A stretch of DNA of 64,000 nucleotides from Bryoerythrophyllum caledonicum (taxonomy: Eukaryota > Streptophyta > Bryopsida > Pottiales > Pottiaceae). This document shows, piece by piece, positions 63,190-64,000 of this stretch. The translations under genes were made by a program, and so were the position numbers. The notes beneath the pieces were generated by a model, which ran no database searches, was not told where the DNA came from, and saw only the letters and a list, made by a program, of their open reading frames with translations. The stretch spans positions 22,549,105 through 22,613,104 of the forward strand of contig OZ020523.1 of NCBI GenBank assembly GCA_963971425.1, written 5' to 3'. Numbering within the stretch: position 1 is the first letter of the stretch; every line of letters begins with the position of its first letter.

Positions 63190-64000
63190 TTTAACCCCTA
63201 AAGGACCAAGTGTCCAAAAAGGGCTTTTTGAAAAATCGGTCAGGTTCCTATGGTGTCAATTTCCAACATTCCTTTTTGAAAATTTTACTATAGAAAGACA
63301 TTACCAAGAGCTCAGTGGGAAAACAATTTTTTCCTAAATTGGACATTTGATGAAAAAGTTATAGGGTTTTGAATTTTAAATGGGGAGGGCGGGCACCTCG
63401 GGCACCTCCAAAAACTTTTGATAGGACACTCTATTGAAAGTGAGATTTTCAGTACTCGCAAGTAATATTATTTCCCTTCATGTTGTCAAAAAAAAGTTCT
63501 TGTCTTTAGTGGAAAATAGCATACCAACCCAAGTCAAACATTTTCACACATTGTCACTCATTGTTGGGCAAGGTACCAAAAAAACTTCTTCTTTTCCACA
63601 TAAAACCTAGAGATCTTCATATTTTTCACTTTTTATTTTTTTCACAACAATACGTAATGCAAACCTTCTTATTAACAATTCGGATTATCAATCAAGAACG
63701 TATTAAGTTCAAAAACAATTAAAGTGTGAATTAACAAATTTTGAGCCTCCACTCCTTGCACACTTGTTTTGAATATGCTACACCCGGTCTCTACCTCTAA
63801 AAATTGGTGTGTAAGGAGCTAACATCATGCTTAACAAGATGGTAATAGATTTAGACCTTGTGTAGTGAAATTTTTTGACACCAACTGAAGTCAAAGTCTG
63901 CTGATCCACTAAACGCAGGGAAGAAAATGAACCATTTGCTTGACTTCAAACACTATAATCTTTCAATCCGTGCGGTCAAAGTTTATGAAATTTTGTACAT
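63190..64000 (+). repeat. Family C repeat, copy 4 (runs off the window)
   Basis: It opens 'ttttaacccctaaaggacca', the clearest family C start in the window. From 63237 it is colinear with 3745-4500 through 'ggttcctatggtgtcaattt', 'cccttcatgttgtcaaa', 'ctctaaaaattggtgtgtaa' and 'ctttcaatccgtgcggtcaa'. The right end lies beyond the window. Confidence 0.75.

Overview
This window reads as nuclear DNA of a land plant, and I would favour a non-flowering one. Genes are sparse, separated by long AT-rich stretches full of short DNA transposons, and coding exons have GT-AG introns. The recognisable genes are plant-type: a DUF506 (PDDEXK-like) protein, a plastid-type sulfiredoxin with a transit-like N-terminus, a papain-like protease with a C-terminal granulin domain (RD21 type), and En/Spm (CACTA) transposon genes. 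The remains of a SIRT7-type sirtuin point away from flowering plants, which as far as I know keep only SRT1 and SRT2. The exact lineage cannot be set from sequence alone.

Layout. 1-9.4 kb: transposon relics only. 10.2-11.7 kb: DUF506 gene (+). 12-18.3 kb: a dense chain of short elements ending in TTAACCC-like motifs, plus a Tc1-type element (16115-17310) carrying a small LINE insertion. 18.9-20.3 kb: a non-autonomous CACTA element with a perfect 3-bp target duplication. 22.5-23.3 kb: a 5'-truncated LINE with a 12-bp target duplication. 25.25-27.07 kb: sulfiredoxin gene (+), five exons. 32.47-34.74 kb: RD21-like protease gene (-), four exons. 36.7-42 kb: four of five copies of a Mutator-like MITE with 9-bp duplications, and a pure GTT array of about 62 units. 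43.3-44.5 kb: SIRT7-like pseudogene (-). 46-53 kb: decayed coding sequence of unknown type, split by a second CACTA element (49590-51405). 53.7-62.7 kb: a divergent pair of CACTA transposon genes, TNPD-like (-) and TNPA/Transposase_24-like (+), whose exons look open. 63.2-64 kb: another copy of the repeat that fills the first 4.6 kb.

The host genes show no operon-like or pathway link. DUF506, sulfiredoxin and the protease look intact: their exons join in phase and end in family-typical C-termini. The sirtuin is dead: two nonsense codons, two frameshifts, a splice-phase mismatch and lost catalytic residues. The main novelty is in the mobile fraction: a superfamily of TTAACCC-ended MITEs consistent with piggyBac-type TTAA insertion, a DD34E Tc1-like element in a plant, nested insertions with readable target duplications, and a decayed gene with a VDGQH (ParB/sulfiredoxin-fold-like) motif.
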